A DNA stretch of 64,000 nucleotides from contig JAUCBN010000035.1 in the NCBI GenBank assembly GCA_035048815.1, positions 10,552,501 through 10,616,500 of the forward strand. The letters are read 5' to 3'. The notes beneath the pieces were generated by a model that worked only from the letters and a program-made list of their open reading frames with translations, was not told where the DNA came from and did no database searches. This document shows positions 36,090 to 48,600 of this stretch, piece after piece. The stretch is from Abelmoschus esculentus (lineage: Eukaryota; Streptophyta; Magnoliopsida; Malvales; Malvaceae). Made by a program: the position numbers and the translations under genes. Each line of letters opens with the position of its first letter. Within the stretch, counting starts at the first letter, position 1.

Positions 36090-37481
36090 CCGAAGATTTT
36101 GAAATTAGTGACTATTTTGTAAAAATTGAAAACTTGAGCATAATTTTATAAAACTAAGCCAAAAATTTGAATCTTTAAGTGGCTTTGATCCAATTATTAT
36201 TCTAGTTGATCTAACCTTCCACGGTTTTATTTAATTAAATCTTAACCCAAGTTTTTAAAATACAAAACACCAAATAACTTAATTTAATTCTTAAAAACCT
36301 ATTTTATATCAAAACTTAAACCCTTATTTTATTGTATTTGTTTTCCCAATTACCAAGGAATATGTCCTTATAATTTTGAAGGTAAAAAATAAACATTTTC
36401 TTCTAATTTCGTTCGGTTTAATATTATTAATTTTCTTCTTCATAAATTCTTGTTTTTCAATGGTTTTCTTGCTTTCAAAAACCTTGCAAGTGATTGGATC
36501 AAGTTTATAGGTTAGGAAACTTTTAAACCTATTAATTAAAGAGTTATTTATTGAAATTATCAAGTTATTGGCTTGGTATAATTATTTTAAACTTTTTTTT
36601 AAGAAAAATTGGTGTTTGATTAAACCTATAATTTTCGTTCAAGGGTTTTAATCCACTTTTTTTGAATCCTAAATTTATGATTTTGAATGTATTAAGGTTT
36701 TTATAAAATGCCTTTAATATATCTAATCTCATACTTAAGGTTTAGGTGAAGTTTGGTGAGTTTATGAAAGTTTTTTTTAAGGTTTTGATTGGTATTAAGG
36801 GTTGCTGTGTGGAGAATCCGACTTAATAGTTATATGTGTGTGTTTGGAAGAACTAAATCATATGGTTTTGTTGCTTGAAATTGGACAAGAGTTAGGAGAT
36901 CACGTTTGAAGGAGTTTTGGTTCATATTGGTGGCTTGACGATCAAGTAACTATTATTGGTAAGTGGATTATGAGAGTGGACAACTTTGGCAGTGTTTTAA
37001 ATTATATTTTCAAATATTTGGGAGTGTAGGAAGGTGTGAGAAACCTCCCTATACTCAGAAGTAAGTAAAAGTTTAAGCTTTCGCAAAAGGTCTCATATTA
37101 CGCTATATTTTTACTATGAATTTTGTCATGCTTGTTGTTGATCTTGCATACATGTTTATGCATGATATTTAATACTCATGTTACTGTTTTATAATAGTTT
37201 TGATATACGTTGGATGCTTCCATGATTTTATTCTAAAAATGAGATAAATATGATTTTATCAGTTTATGCACATGATGCATGAAATAGTGGAAATCATGTG
37301 GTTAATTATGTCTTGAATTAAGTTTGAACATTAGTTTTTGTTAATATATTGGCCAGTCAAGTGATGAACTTTATGGGATAAGTTGATCGATCAATATGGT
37401 TTAGAATTCACTATAAACATTCAAAATTTGTATGTGTGTAAATTTCTTGTGTGTTATATTTTAGCTTTTAGCCTAATATTG

Positions 37482-37604
37482 TGTGATGGGGGTAGTACTT
37501 TCACATCCGGGTTGATAGTAGTACTATCACCGGATACTAAGGTGAGACTTATCATGTTTAGGGTAGTATCAACATGTGCATGCTCTGAGGCAGTACTACC
37601 ATGC
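37482..37604 (+). repeat. Four hairpins with GTAGTA(C/T) loops, G2 LTR A
   Basis: Stems: TGTGA..TCACA (37482-37505); TGATAGTA-G-TACTATCA (37513-37529), enclosed by ATCCGG..CCGGAT; CATGTT..AACATG (37553-37576); GCATG..CATGC (37578-37604). A GTAGTAC, GTAGTAT or CAGTACTAC word lies in or beside every loop. The same order is found in LTR B and in the minus copy (about 11360-11520). Confidence 0.75.
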
Positions 37605-38419
37605 GGTTGCCCATTTATCCTAACTATTTGGGGTAGTACAAATTGGAACACTAGCACCAATATATGTGTTTTGACTTTCGTAATTACAAGTGTTATGTTT
37701 TAATTAGGCTTTACTAGGTAAATAGCATGTTAGCCTTGAATTTTGCTTAGAAAGCACGTGATATGTTTAAAGAGTTTTATCGGGATTTTATGTTGGCTTG
37801 TTAGGCCATGTTTTGTTAAAACTTTTTGGATTTTACTGTCGGCATTAATGGATATGTTTACATTATTTTAAAAGAAGGATGACATGTTTTTAGTTTGGTT
37901 TATTGAGTTAATATGGGTTGTATTGCAAGTAATGTTTTAAATTTTTTATTTTCCCTCACTAAGCCTAGTTCTTAATCGCTCTCTTTTCCTTGCAATGCAA
38001 AGAAATAAGTGTTAGACGAGACCGTAAAGCAAAGGAGCCGAACGTTATCTATTTTAAAATTTTTTTAGCTCAAGTATGTTATTTTTAAAAGTTATGAACC
38101 TTAGGTAGCCGAGAGCAATGAGATAACGAACTTATGTATTTTTGGTTATTTTAACTAGAATATTATGTTTGGAGAACTTTTATGTTAATGAGGTATTTTG
38201 AGACTTACTTGATGTTATTTGAAGTTATGTCATGCTATGATCCAAATGTTCAAATATGTTTATGAATTATATGTTTTGCTTATGAAATTAGGTGATATGC
38301 ATTTAGAGAATATGTTGTGAGTTGTAGTTTATGCCTTTAGGTACTTATATGCATCTAGAGAGGCTTTGAATTTCGCCTAAGGCATGAAACCTGAGAAAAC
38401 AACACTTTATGAGCAAAGT

Positions 38420-38600
38420 ATTCTGATACCTCTTCATAGGGTATCGATACCTAGGCAATAATACGAAGGATTTCTGGAAAAATAACCTAGTTATCGAAAT
38501 CACATAAATTGGTATCGAAAATAGCCTAGTTATCGAAACCATCCTTTATAGTTTCAAATGGTTTCGAAACAGGGCCTTGAGGTATCGATACCAATGGTCA
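38420..38600 (+). repeat. TCGATAC cluster, G2 LTR A
   Basis: Contains GGGTATCGATACC, GTTATCGAAA, GGTATCGAAA, GGTTTCGAAAC and GAGGTATCGATACC in 180 bp, close to the LTR end. Confidence 0.7.
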
Positions 38601-39031
38601 TTAAGTTCGTTATAAGCTGGAAAATACTTTGAAATTTCACATTTTAGTCTCCAAACTTTGAGCATGCAGTTAAGTAACTTGTAGGCCTCTTTTTAAGCTG
38701 CAATTTAAGACCTAAGCAAGTAATGAACTTAATTGGGGATTGGTAACTTTAATTTCATGTTTAGTCCTTAAATTTCTTAAAATTATAATTAAGTCTCTAA
38801 AACTTTTTCGGTTAAATTAGTACTTGTTTCTTAAAGGATTCCGCTGCAATTGACCTTTGACCTTCCATGATCATGTAGGATCTAAATTAAAGCATTTATA
38901 TAAGATAAAAAGAAAAGAAAAAAATAAGATTTTTTATCAAGGAGGGTCTCTAGATTAGCCTCGGTATTATTCTCCGTGTAACTCGTTCGAGTCGGGTAGC
39001 GTCTAGACCGGATTGAAGGGGTTATATTTAT

Positions 39032-39043
39032 TGGTATCAGATC
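39032..39043 (+). promoter_or_regulatory. G2 primer-binding site
   Basis: TGGTATCAGATC matches the initiator tRNA-Met primer site TGGTATCAGAGC at 11 of 12 positions and lies five bases after the LTR end. Confidence 0.8.
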
Positions 39044-39318
39044 CAGGTTTACGAGACTTTAGGATATGTTGTTGATAATTTATGCTTATTTGTGATGCAT
39101 TGTGAGTGTTGAATATGCTTTCATGCTTTGCATGGTGTTTGCTTCACATTCCATTCATGATATAACATGATATGCTCGTTTGTTGTTGGATAAAGCATGT
39201 TAAAAATAGATTCTTATTGCTCTATTACTTTTAGGTTGGTTTTTAGTAAACTTGAGCTATTAGGCACTTTGCTTTTGCTTGACCATTTGATTTTACATGT
39301 TTTCATATAATAAGTAAT

Positions 39319-39858
39319 ATAGGGTCCCGTAGAGAGCATAAAACGAACACTAAATCTATCACCGATGGAAGGAAAGTGCATGAGGAAGAGTTATCACCTC
39401 TATCACCACCACCAGTTAAACCACCAATAGTTCCATCTGTTGTGCTGGCTATTGGTGACATGACCCTGTTAATCTAGGCGATAGTGGAACATTTCAAGTT
39501 GTTGTAACTGGAATACAAGCCACATTTGTTCTACCTGTAGTGAATTTTGGGCTACCATTGGAGAGGCTCCATATTTTAGGAGGATTTGAGTTTAAAAGAC
39601 TATCCCTAGAAGAATCAGAAGCTTTTTTAGAGAGAACTAATCGTAACTTGGTTCAGATAGGTTGTTCAAATGAAAGAAAACTTGGATGCACAGTTGCTTT
39701 GCTCCAAGGAAATTCTTATAAATGGTGGGTTATCACTACTTATGGTATGGAGACTGCTGAGATCACTTGAGAGTTATTTCAGAGAGGCTTTTAGGCGTAA
39801 GTATCCTAGAGTCCGTTATCTGGATGAGAAAAAGAGGGAGTTCATGGCATATCATTAG
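39319..39858 (+). pseudogene. G2 gag N-terminal remnant
   Basis: The clearest stretch (39540-39769) reads FKRLSLEESEAFLERTNR and then LLQGNSYKWW, the Gag capsid region of Tekay/Del-like Gypsy elements. After a stop at 39768 and a frameshift it continues as RRKYPRVRYLDEKKREF up to about 39845. An earlier stop lies near 39475. The sequence then ends abruptly at an inverted LTR piece, so protease and pol are missing. Confidence 0.7.
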
Positions 39859-40012
39859 GCCGAAGCCAAAATACAACACACAAGGAATTTACACACAAAC
39901 GAATTTTGAATATTTATAGTACACTCTAGATCCTATTGATCGATCAACATATCCCATAAGGTTAATCACTTAACTATACAATATTTTATCAAAAACTAAT
40001 GCTCAAACTTAT
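39858..40012 (-). repeat. Inverted piece of G2 LTR between gag and LTR B
   Basis: This 155-bp block is the reverse complement of the LTR A region around 37330-37480. The shared words are AACACACAAGGAATTTACAC, TTGATCGATCAA and CCCATAAGGTT. It records a rearrangement in the internal region. Confidence 0.75.
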
Positions 40013-41085
40013 CACATAAGGTATAACCCTTATTATTAATTTTCTTCTTCTTGAATTCTTGTTTTTCAATGTTTTTCTTGCTTTCAAAATTCTTGGAAGT
40101 GATTGGATCAAGTTTATAGGTTAGAAAACTTTAAGACCTCTGAATTAAAGATATCTTTATTGAAATTCCCAAGTTATTGGCTTGTTGTTACAACTGTTTT
40201 AAACTTTTGTTTTAAGAAAAATAGATTTTTTATCAAAACCTATAATTTTCGTTCAAAGATTTTAATCCACTGTTTTCGAATCCTAAGTTTATGATTTTGA
40301 ATTTATTAAGGTGTTTACAACATTCCTTTAATATATCTAATCTCGTACTTAAGGTTAGGTGAAGTTTGGTGGGTTTTGAAAAGTTTTCGATTAAAGTTTT
40401 GATATGTATTAAGGACTACTGTGTGGCGAATCCGACTTAAGGGTTATATATATTCGTTTGGAAGCACTAAATCCTATGGTTTATTTTGCTTGAAATAAGA
40501 CAAGAGTTAGGAGATTGCGTTTGAAGGAGTTTGGATTCGTATTAGTGACTTGGCGATCAAGTAATAGTTATCGATTAGTGGATTATGAGAGTGTGCTGCT
40601 TCAATGGTGTTTTAAATTATATTTTCAAATATTTAGGAGTGTAGGAAAGGTGTGATAAACCTCTCTATATTCAAAAGTAAGTAAAGGTTTAAGCTTTCAC
40701 AAAGGTTCTCAAATTACGTACTATGAATTTTTTCATGCTTGTTGTTAATCTGGCATACATGTTTGTTCATGATATTTAATGCTCATGTTATTATTTTATA
40801 ATGGTTTTGATATACGTTGGATGATCCCATTTTTTTATTTTAAAAATGAGAAATATGACTTAATCGGTTTATACACACGATGTATGAAATAGTGGGAAGC
40901 CTGTGGTTAATTCTATCTTGAATTAAGTTTGAGCATTATTTTTTGTTAATATATTAGCTAGTTCAGTGATGAAACTTATTGTATAAGTTGATCGATCAAT
41001 AGGGTCTAGAGTGCAGTATAAATATTCAAAATTCGTACGTGTAAATTTCTTGTGTGTTGTAATTTTGGCTTTTAGCCTAATATTG

Positions 41086-41211
41086 TGTGATGAGGTAGTA
41101 CTGTCACATCCTAGTTGATAGGGGTAGTACTGTCACCGAAATCCAAGGTGAGACTTATTATGTTAAGGGTAGTATCAACATGTGTATTCTCTAAGGGTAG
41201 TACTATCATAC
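41086..41211 (+). repeat. Hairpins with GTAGTA loops, G2 LTR B
   Basis: Counterpart of 37482-37604: TGTGA..TCACA, TGATAG..CTGTCA (pairs with one G.U), ATGTT..AACAT, and GTAT..ATAC in place of GCATG..CATGC. Confidence 0.7.
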
Positions 41212-41809
41212 GGTTGCCCGTTTATCCTAACGATTTGGGATAGTATAAATCGGATTACTAACACCAATATATATTGTTTGACTTTCGTAATTAAAAGTGT
41301 TATGTTTTAATTAGGCTTTGATAGGTACATAGCATGTTAGCCTTGAATTTTTCTTAGAAAGCATGTGATATGTTTAAAGAGTTTTATCGATATTTTATGT
41401 TGGCTTGTTAGCCCATGTTTTGTTAACACTTGCTGAATTTTACTGTTGGCATTGATGACCATGTTTACATTGTTTTAAAAGAAGCCTGACATGTTTTTGC
41501 TTTGGCTTATTGGGATAATATAGGTTGTATTGCAAATAATGTTTTAAAAGTTTTATTTTTCCTCACTAATTCTCGTGCTTAATCACTCTCTTTTCCTTGC
41601 AATTCATAAAAATAGGTTCTAGACGAGATCGTAATGCAAATGGGCCAAACGTTGCCTATTATAGAATTTTTTTTAGCTCAAGTAGTTATTTTTAAAAGTT
41701 ATGAACCTTAGGTAGTCGAGTGCAATGGGATAATGAATTTATGTGTTTTTGGTTATTTTGAATTGAATGTTATGTTTGGTGAAATTTTATGTTAATGAGG
41801 TATTTTGAG

Positions 41810-42820
41810 TAGGGCTGGACATTCGATCGAGTCGATTCGAATTAAAAAAATTCGAGTTATTTGAGTTGACACTTCCTATTTTATCATTTAAACTTTATTT
41901 GAAAGTTTTTTGAATTAAGTCAAGTTTATAAAAATTCGAGTCGAGTTTCGAATTTTTGTATAAATAATTATAATTATTTATAATATTATAGTTCAAAGTG
42001 ACAAAGACTTCATAATTTTTGCATGTGTAAATAAGAATTTTAATATAATTTAATAAATTAATTGTCATAAAAAATATATAATATATTTATAATGATATTT
42101 TATATATAATCTGTTACTTCATTAAAGTACGGTGTCATTAAAAATCGGATTGAAAGTGCCACTGAAAAATAATTCAGAACAATTAATCTTGAAATCAAAG
42201 ACAAATAAATATAAAACATTCTTAAAATCAAAAGAAATTATCCATCATCAAAAATTATAATATATATACATTCCGATTTCAAACAATTGAGATTATATTG
42301 TAAACTTTTCAAAATCCAAGGACAAAAATATAAACTTACCAAAATTTAGGGACTTAACTAAAACTTTGTTTATTATCACATAGATTTGTGTCTTTTTTTA
42401 GCGTATACATGAAGGAAAATTATTATCACATAGATCAATATTTAACATTCAATGGTTAAACAATAAAATTTCAAAACTTTAGGACCTAATAGTAAATTTT
42501 TAAAAGTTTTAGGTTCACAGGAGTATTAATTTTATTAATAGGTTTTATTCTTAATCTCACGTTCATCTCAAAAAAATGAATTTTAAAAATAACTGTGACT
42601 AAATCGCAGTTCAATTGAAAAAATTATAAAATTGTGACCAAAATATAAAATTTTCAAAATTAAATTTCGGTTTTTTGAATATTCAAACTTTCAAAATTCA
42701 AAATTGACTCGAACTTGAAATTCACTCGAGTTATTCGAGTGACTCGAACAACTCGACTTGAATAACTCAAAATTTAAAAAATTGGATTTTTTGAGTCGAT
42801 TCTAGTTTTGTCCACCCCTA
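41810..42820 (+). mobile_element. Complete hAT-type MITE in G2 LTR B
   Basis: 1011 bp with an exact 8-bp target duplication ATTTTGAG (41802-41809 and 42821-42828). The uninterrupted site is visible in LTR A near 38200. Terminal repeats are TAGGGCTGGACA at the left and TAGGGGTGGACA (reverse complement of the right end). The subterminal regions are full of TCGAGTC, ACTCGA and GAATAACTC words. It has no transposase. Eight-base duplications and this terminus fit the hAT superfamily. Confidence 0.85.
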
Positions 42821-43059
42821 ATTTTGAGACTTATTTGATGTTATTTGAAGTTATGTTATGCCATTATCCAAATGTTGAAATATGCTTATGCATTGTATGT
42901 TTTGCTTATGGAACTAGGTGATATTGCATCTAGAAAATATGTTGTGAGTTATAGTTTATGCCTTTAGGTACTTATATGCATCTAGAGAGACTTTGAATTT
43001 CGCCTAGGGCATGAAGCCTGAGAAAATCGCACTTTTAGACAGAGTGTTCTGATACCTCT

Positions 43060-43370
43060 TCATAGGGTATCGATACCTAGGAAAAAATACGAGGGATTCT
43101 GAAAAAATAACCTATGTTTCGAGACCACATGAACTGATATCAAAACGGAATTATGAGAATAAAAAAGCATATCGATTCACCTTTGGCTTTCGATATCAGT
43201 TTTTAAAGATTCAAATGGTATCGATACGTGGTCTCGACTGTATCAAAACGTAGGCCATCGATTGAGTACTGACCTCAATATCGATACGCGAGGTTGACAA
43301 TTACGATACCATCCTTTTACAATTTCAAATGGTATCGAAACGGGGACTTTGAGTATCAATACTAGTGGTC
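43060..43370 (+). repeat. TCGATAC cluster, G2 LTR B
   Basis: About twelve near-copies of GGTATCGATAC, TATCGAAAC or ATCGATTC occur in 310 bp; LTR A keeps a shorter version of the same block. Confidence 0.7.
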
Positions 43371-43796
43371 GTTAAGTTTGTTATAAGCTGAAAAATACTT
43401 TAGAACTTCACGTTTTAGTCACCAAACTTTGAGCATGCGATTAAGTAACTTGTAGGCCTCGCTTTAAGCTGAAATTTGAGTCCTAAGCAACTAATGAACT
43501 TAATTAAGGATTAATAGCTTTAATTTCTAGTTTACTCCTTAAATTTATTGAAATTACAATTAGGTCGCTAAAACTTGTTCGGTTAAATTAGACTTATTTC
43601 TTAATGATTTTCGTTGTAATTGAACTCAGAACTTGAATGATCATGTAGGATCTAATTAAAGCATTTAGATAAGATTAAATGAAAAGAAAAAAAATAGGGT
43701 TTTTTTATCGAGGCGAGTCTCCAGATTAACCTCAGTATTCTCTGTATAACTCGTTCGAGTCGAGTAGCGTCTAGACTGGGTCGAGGGGGTTACATC

Positions 43797-44320
43797 AATA
43801 TCAAAATTAACTTTAAAGTAATCGATTAGTGGACTCCATCTACCTTGATGTGTTCTTTGTGATTCCAAAGCTCCATGTGTATTTGCAGTACTGAATTCAG
43901 TTAAATAATTTCGAATGAATTTGACTAGTTCATTATGAAATTGAAATTTATTTTCATGTAACTTTTCATTTGGAAAGGTCTAAAGAGCTCATATTTCCAT
44001 ATTTAATAACCATAGTTTTTCTTGAGTTAGGTTCTCGAATAAATTATCTAACTATTGCAATTATTGTTGATCCACGCATACATTTGAAATAGTAATATGG
44101 AGAGCACTGAAAACCCGCTAGGCAAAAGAACATTCACAGAGAATATGGTAGTTAGACTCATAAGCTTCTGAGTAGAGATAACAATCCAAAGACATTGGTA
44201 ATTTTTTATTATATAAGTTCAATACAGTAGGTAGATAATTTTTAATAAATCTCGAACATATGATCTTGATCTTTTCTGGTAATTTAAGCAATCAAATTTT
44301 GCTAAAAACTTTTGTTGATA
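43797..44320 (-). pseudogene. LINE-type remnant (zf-RVT and RNase H start)
   Basis: On the minus strand from about 44310 the frame reads LPEKIKI..RFIKNYLP, then KLPMSLDCYLYSEAYES followed by HILCECSFA. This is the zinc-binding domain found in reverse transcriptases of plant non-LTR (LINE) elements; the first Cys of the usual pair is replaced. Further on, WSPLIDYFKVNFDID is the start of the RNase H-like domain that follows in such proteins. There are several stops. It ends exactly at the G2 LTR boundary, so it was cut by G2 or its rearrangement. Confidence 0.62.
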
Positions 44321-45410
44321 ATTAATTATTTTGAGAATTTAAAATCATAAAATATGCATCCTCACCGCATAACAATTTATATCCACTTATTACAGAATAT
44401 TTACCTGATTTATGAATTCTCTATGTTCGTAAGTCTCTTTCCTGATATTTTAAATAAAATAAGAATCTATAATATAAATAAAATTTTATTGAAATGACAC
44501 ATCATGATCTACGCGTATATAAAAATATTTCCTATAAATAATTATTTTTAACTTAAAATAAAATAATGAAAAATAAAATAAAATAAAAATATTAAAATAA
44601 TTATTTAGCGAAACAATTTTTTTAAATTGTAACAATAAAAAAAATAAAAGCTACGAACCAATCAAAATAAAAGATACAAATAAGAAACAAAACAATTTAT
44701 CCGCTCAACAAACCTACCTACCATCCTACAACGGTCTCGTTTTCTTATTGAATTTCAATGGATAATTTTTTTACTTAATAATTAATGAAAAATATTTGAA
44801 TTGCGATAAACAAATATCTTTGTAAAATATTATTGATACAAATTCAAAAGTTATATTTTTTAGTTTTGGGTTAAAAATTTTGCTTAGATTTAAAATGATA
44901 AATTTAATCTTTATTAATTCTTAAACTTAATTTTATTTTAAAAAACATATTTTACAGTGCATTTAAAATGAATATTTTATTTTTTAATAATATTTTTTAT
45001 AATAATATAAAAATAAAATTTTAAACTGTACTATTCAAAAACATTTTTTACGACATTTTTTAAAAAAATTTCTACCATCAATTAAATCATACTTTTAGTC
45101 ACCAAAATAGTATTTAAGCGAAAAATAATTCTTTTGATCACCAAATTAATATTTTTAAGATATTTTTTTGTTATTTTATTAATGTTCCACGTCTTATCCA
45201 CTGTTTACGTCACTATTCACCAACTTATTGACTAAACAAAACAAAGAAAATGAACTAATTAAGGAGTCAAAGAAGATTTAAACTCAATAGCCCTTAAAAA
45301 AATCTAATACCTACCCACTAAATTCGACAAGATTTATGTTAAAATTTAATCAAAACTCATGTTTATGTTAACCTGTTTTATCGTTATTAAAGATAAATAT
45401 AAGATTGTTA
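44321..45410. other. AT-rich intergenic DNA
   Basis: No gene, repeat or structure that I can support. It ends at the target site of the Copia element. Confidence 0.5.
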
Positions 45411-45415
45411 TGAAT

Positions 45416-45655
45416 AATATTTATCTATGTAGATGTCTATCATAATAAGAAGTCTATCATTATGAATATTATCTTTATTAATTAGAGTTTAATATATTAT
45501 GTACTTCTTATGTCTATAAATAGATGAGTTTGTGAAGACATTGGACACAAGTCAATATTGAGAATAATACAAATATCTCTCTTTATATTTTCTATTTGTT
45601 CTTTCATTCTTGTTCTTTATTATTGTTTTATTTCTTCTTTACTTTATTCACAACA
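45416..45655 (+). repeat. Copia 5' LTR
   Basis: TGTTATG..CAACA. It contains CTATAAATAGATGAG near 45515, a good TATA box. Confidence 0.92.
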
Positions 45656-48600
45656 CGTTATCAGCACGAGACTCTAACCAACAGAGGTATTTGTCGTTTC
45701 GAATCTTGATGGAGTTTTTAAAAGGAATTTGTTACTGACATAAATCAAAGATAAGTTCTTCTCCCTCAATTATATTTTAATTACTGATTTTTTTTTATCT
45801 TTAATTTGATTTTTAATTTATTAAAAATCTTTGGTTGTTTGGTGTTTGTGTAGCGATAAAGCGACTCAATTATCGTTGTTCTTGTCGACAATTCCAAAGC
45901 TATTAAGTTAGACAAAGTTTAAATACTGATCACTATGGTAAAATTCAATTATATTCTAATTAATATATTCTTTGTTATGTTGGTTTAATCCGAGTATATT
46001 GACTGGGCATCCCGTTCTGCGAGGCTACTGGTCTCAAAGGGGGTTCTTTTTAAAGGACCTTGTGGACTGGTTTAACAACGCCGCGTATAAGGATTAAATT
46101 TTTGTTCCTTATTGTTTATATATATTGGTTGATCAATTACTATTTAATAGTATGAATATTATAAAATCTATATTTGCTTGAAAGTAATATTTTTACGTCA
46201 AAAAATCGACTATAGACTTCTCCCAAGTTCAAGTTACGAAAATCATCTTGATCCAAGAATTTTTATGGGAGGCATTCCCTGAAGCGAATGCATGCATGAT
46301 GATTATTCCATGCAATTATTAGATTTATGACATTCCTTGAAGTGAATGCAAGCATGATGATTATTCCATGCAATTATTGGATTTATGACATTCCCTGAAG
46401 TGAATGCAAGCATGATTTTTATTCCATGCGATTATTGAATTTGTTTCATTCCTTGAAGTGAATGCAAACGTAATAATTCACTTATGGTTAGTGAATAAAA
46501 CTCAATTATGTGACAGAGTATCATTGATGAGGATATGTTAAAAAAACATACTCCACTTTTCACACATTAATGTTGTCTTACAGACACAATATCATACAAG
46601 GGTTTTGAATACCTATCAGTCTCTACTCCATTCCCTGAAGTGAATGTTATATTTTATAGCGGAAAGAATAAATGTCACATTAGTAATTATGGTCATGATT
46701 GAGATCATAAAATAGACATGGATAAGATGATTATTTTGAGAATACTTATATCCACAAGAAGTAAAATTATAAAGATGACAAGAATGATAGAGATCATATC
46801 AAAATCTTTATGTTATCAATGCGATAGTATAAACCATTGATCTCGTACTTGTCGAACGCCAAAGTATTATGGACTTTATCCATAATCATGAATGATAAAT
46901 TAAAGAAAATATAAACAGACTTTCTTTGTGGCGAAAATTATGGCATTGTTGGTCCAACTCAATTGGATATTGTTAATTTTCTCATAATCCTTCCAGAGAA
47001 TAAATTCGCCATTTATTTTAATTTATGCTATTTATGCTTGGAAGACAATGCAAGTATTCATACAATACTTAATCATAAGAAATATTTTCCAATTTAAATA
47101 CAAGGGAAAATATGAGTACTATATCTTAAAGTACTGAAATATCAATGCTTTGGAAGATCTTTTGAGAGTTTATCTTTTATAGATAACTGATTTGATATAA
47201 TATGCTATATTTAATATTTTGTCATTCCCTGAAGTGAATGAAATAAGCATATATTAAAGGTGCATGATTATGCATATTTTCCCATTTTAAATTCAAGGGA
47301 ATAATGTGAGTATTATATCCGGAAGTACTAATATCATAAAAAGCTCCGACTGAGCATCTTTGAGCAAATATGTTATTACCAAATGAGACTTTATCTCATA
47401 TTTTCAGTGCATTATACTCGTCAAAGTCGCAAAGAGACTTATTGAATTTTAAAGATATTTGCAGAAATACATTGAGAATATTAGTCAAGGGGATGCTAAC
47501 TATCTCAATATTACGAGTATAACTCAAGGAAATAATGAAATATTAGCAAAATTACATGCACTGCCATCCATATTGTACTATATAAGAATTAGTACAAATT
47601 GAAGTCCATGCTATTGTAAACTAGATGTTTACTGATTATTTGGCATAACCGGTTAGACCATCCCGGTTCAATTATGATGCAAAAATTTGTTGACACTTTT
47701 ATGTGGTCACTTATTGAAGAACTAAGATTTTCTTCAACGTAATTTTCATGTGATACGTGCTATGAAAGTAATTTGAGTTATTCAATCATCAACAATTAAT
47801 ATAGAGTGTAACTCTATTAATTTTCTGGAACGGATACAAGGTGATATATATGGGCCCATACACCTTTCTTAAAGACCATCTAGATATTTTATGATTTTTA
47901 TCGATGCATCGACTAGATGGTTATGTGTATCCTTGTTATTAACCCGCAAATTGGTGTTTGCGAGGCTACTTGCTCAGTTGATAAAATTACGAGCATTTTT
48001 CCAGATTATTTTTTAAAGACAATCAGTCTCGATAATGTTGATGACATGTAATTTTACATATAGTATCACAAATTCGCATCAAGCCAACAAATGATTATAA
48101 GTTCTCCCCATTACAATTATTTTTTGGTCAGGAATCAAATATTTCTCATCTTAGATTTTTGTATGCGATATATATTCTAATTGCTCCACCACAATGTACA
48201 AAGATGAGTTTTATTGGGAATATGTATCAGATTTAAATATTTTGAGCTTTTGATAGAGAATTTATTTATAACCCTATTTATTGACTATCATTTTAATGAG
48301 TCAATTTATCCAACATTAAGGGGAGAAAATAAATAGTTGGTAAAAGAAATAAGTTGGAATGAATTATCATTTTCTCTTTTTGATCCACGTACTATATGAA
48401 CTATAAGTTTAATGGATAATTCATTTAGCAAATCAATTGCCAGATGATTTTGCTGACCCTAAAAGAGTGACTAAGTCACGTATACCAACTATGAATGCTC
48501 CAATTAAATTTGATGTCATGGATTGACAAACTCTAGTTGCTAATGAGTCTAACTTACGCTTGAAGTGTAGTAGACAAGTAAGTTCCAAAGAAATCCTCGA

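Larger units (their letters stand above)
36090..39026 (+). repeat. G2 LTR A (5'-truncated)
   Basis: Homology to the 9610-13064 LTR begins near CCCTTGAATCCCGAAG (36095) and runs to GGGGTTATA at 39026, where the family has GATTACA. Roughly the first 200 bp of the LTR are missing or unalignable. It contains hairpins (37482-37604) and a TCGATAC cluster (38420-38600). Confidence 0.75.
36090..43794 (+). mobile_element. Rearranged Ty3/Gypsy element G2
   Basis: Two directly oriented, 5'-truncated LTRs (36090-39026 and 40030-43794) flank only about 1 kb of internal DNA: a primer site, a gag remnant and an inverted LTR piece. Almost all of pol is missing. The same LTR family gives the minus-strand copy at 9610-13064. 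The truncations and the inverted piece show at least two rearrangements after insertion. No target duplication can be tested because the left end is lost. Confidence 0.75.
40030..43794 (+). repeat. G2 LTR B (5'-truncated, carries a MITE)
   Basis: Aligns with LTR A from about 36420 onward and ends GGGGGTTACA at 43794. A 1011-bp MITE sits at 41810-42820. Hairpins are at 41086-41211 and a TCGATAC cluster at 43060-43370. Confidence 0.75.

Noticed and set aside
37383..37703. 106-codon frame in G2 LTR A
   Set aside because: It overlaps the hairpin array in a non-coding LTR. The frame is not kept in LTR B or in the minus copy.
46273..46475. CRISPR array
   Set aside because: The 58-bp units repeat as a whole, with no conserved-repeat/variable-spacer pattern. 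The context is a plant Copia element.
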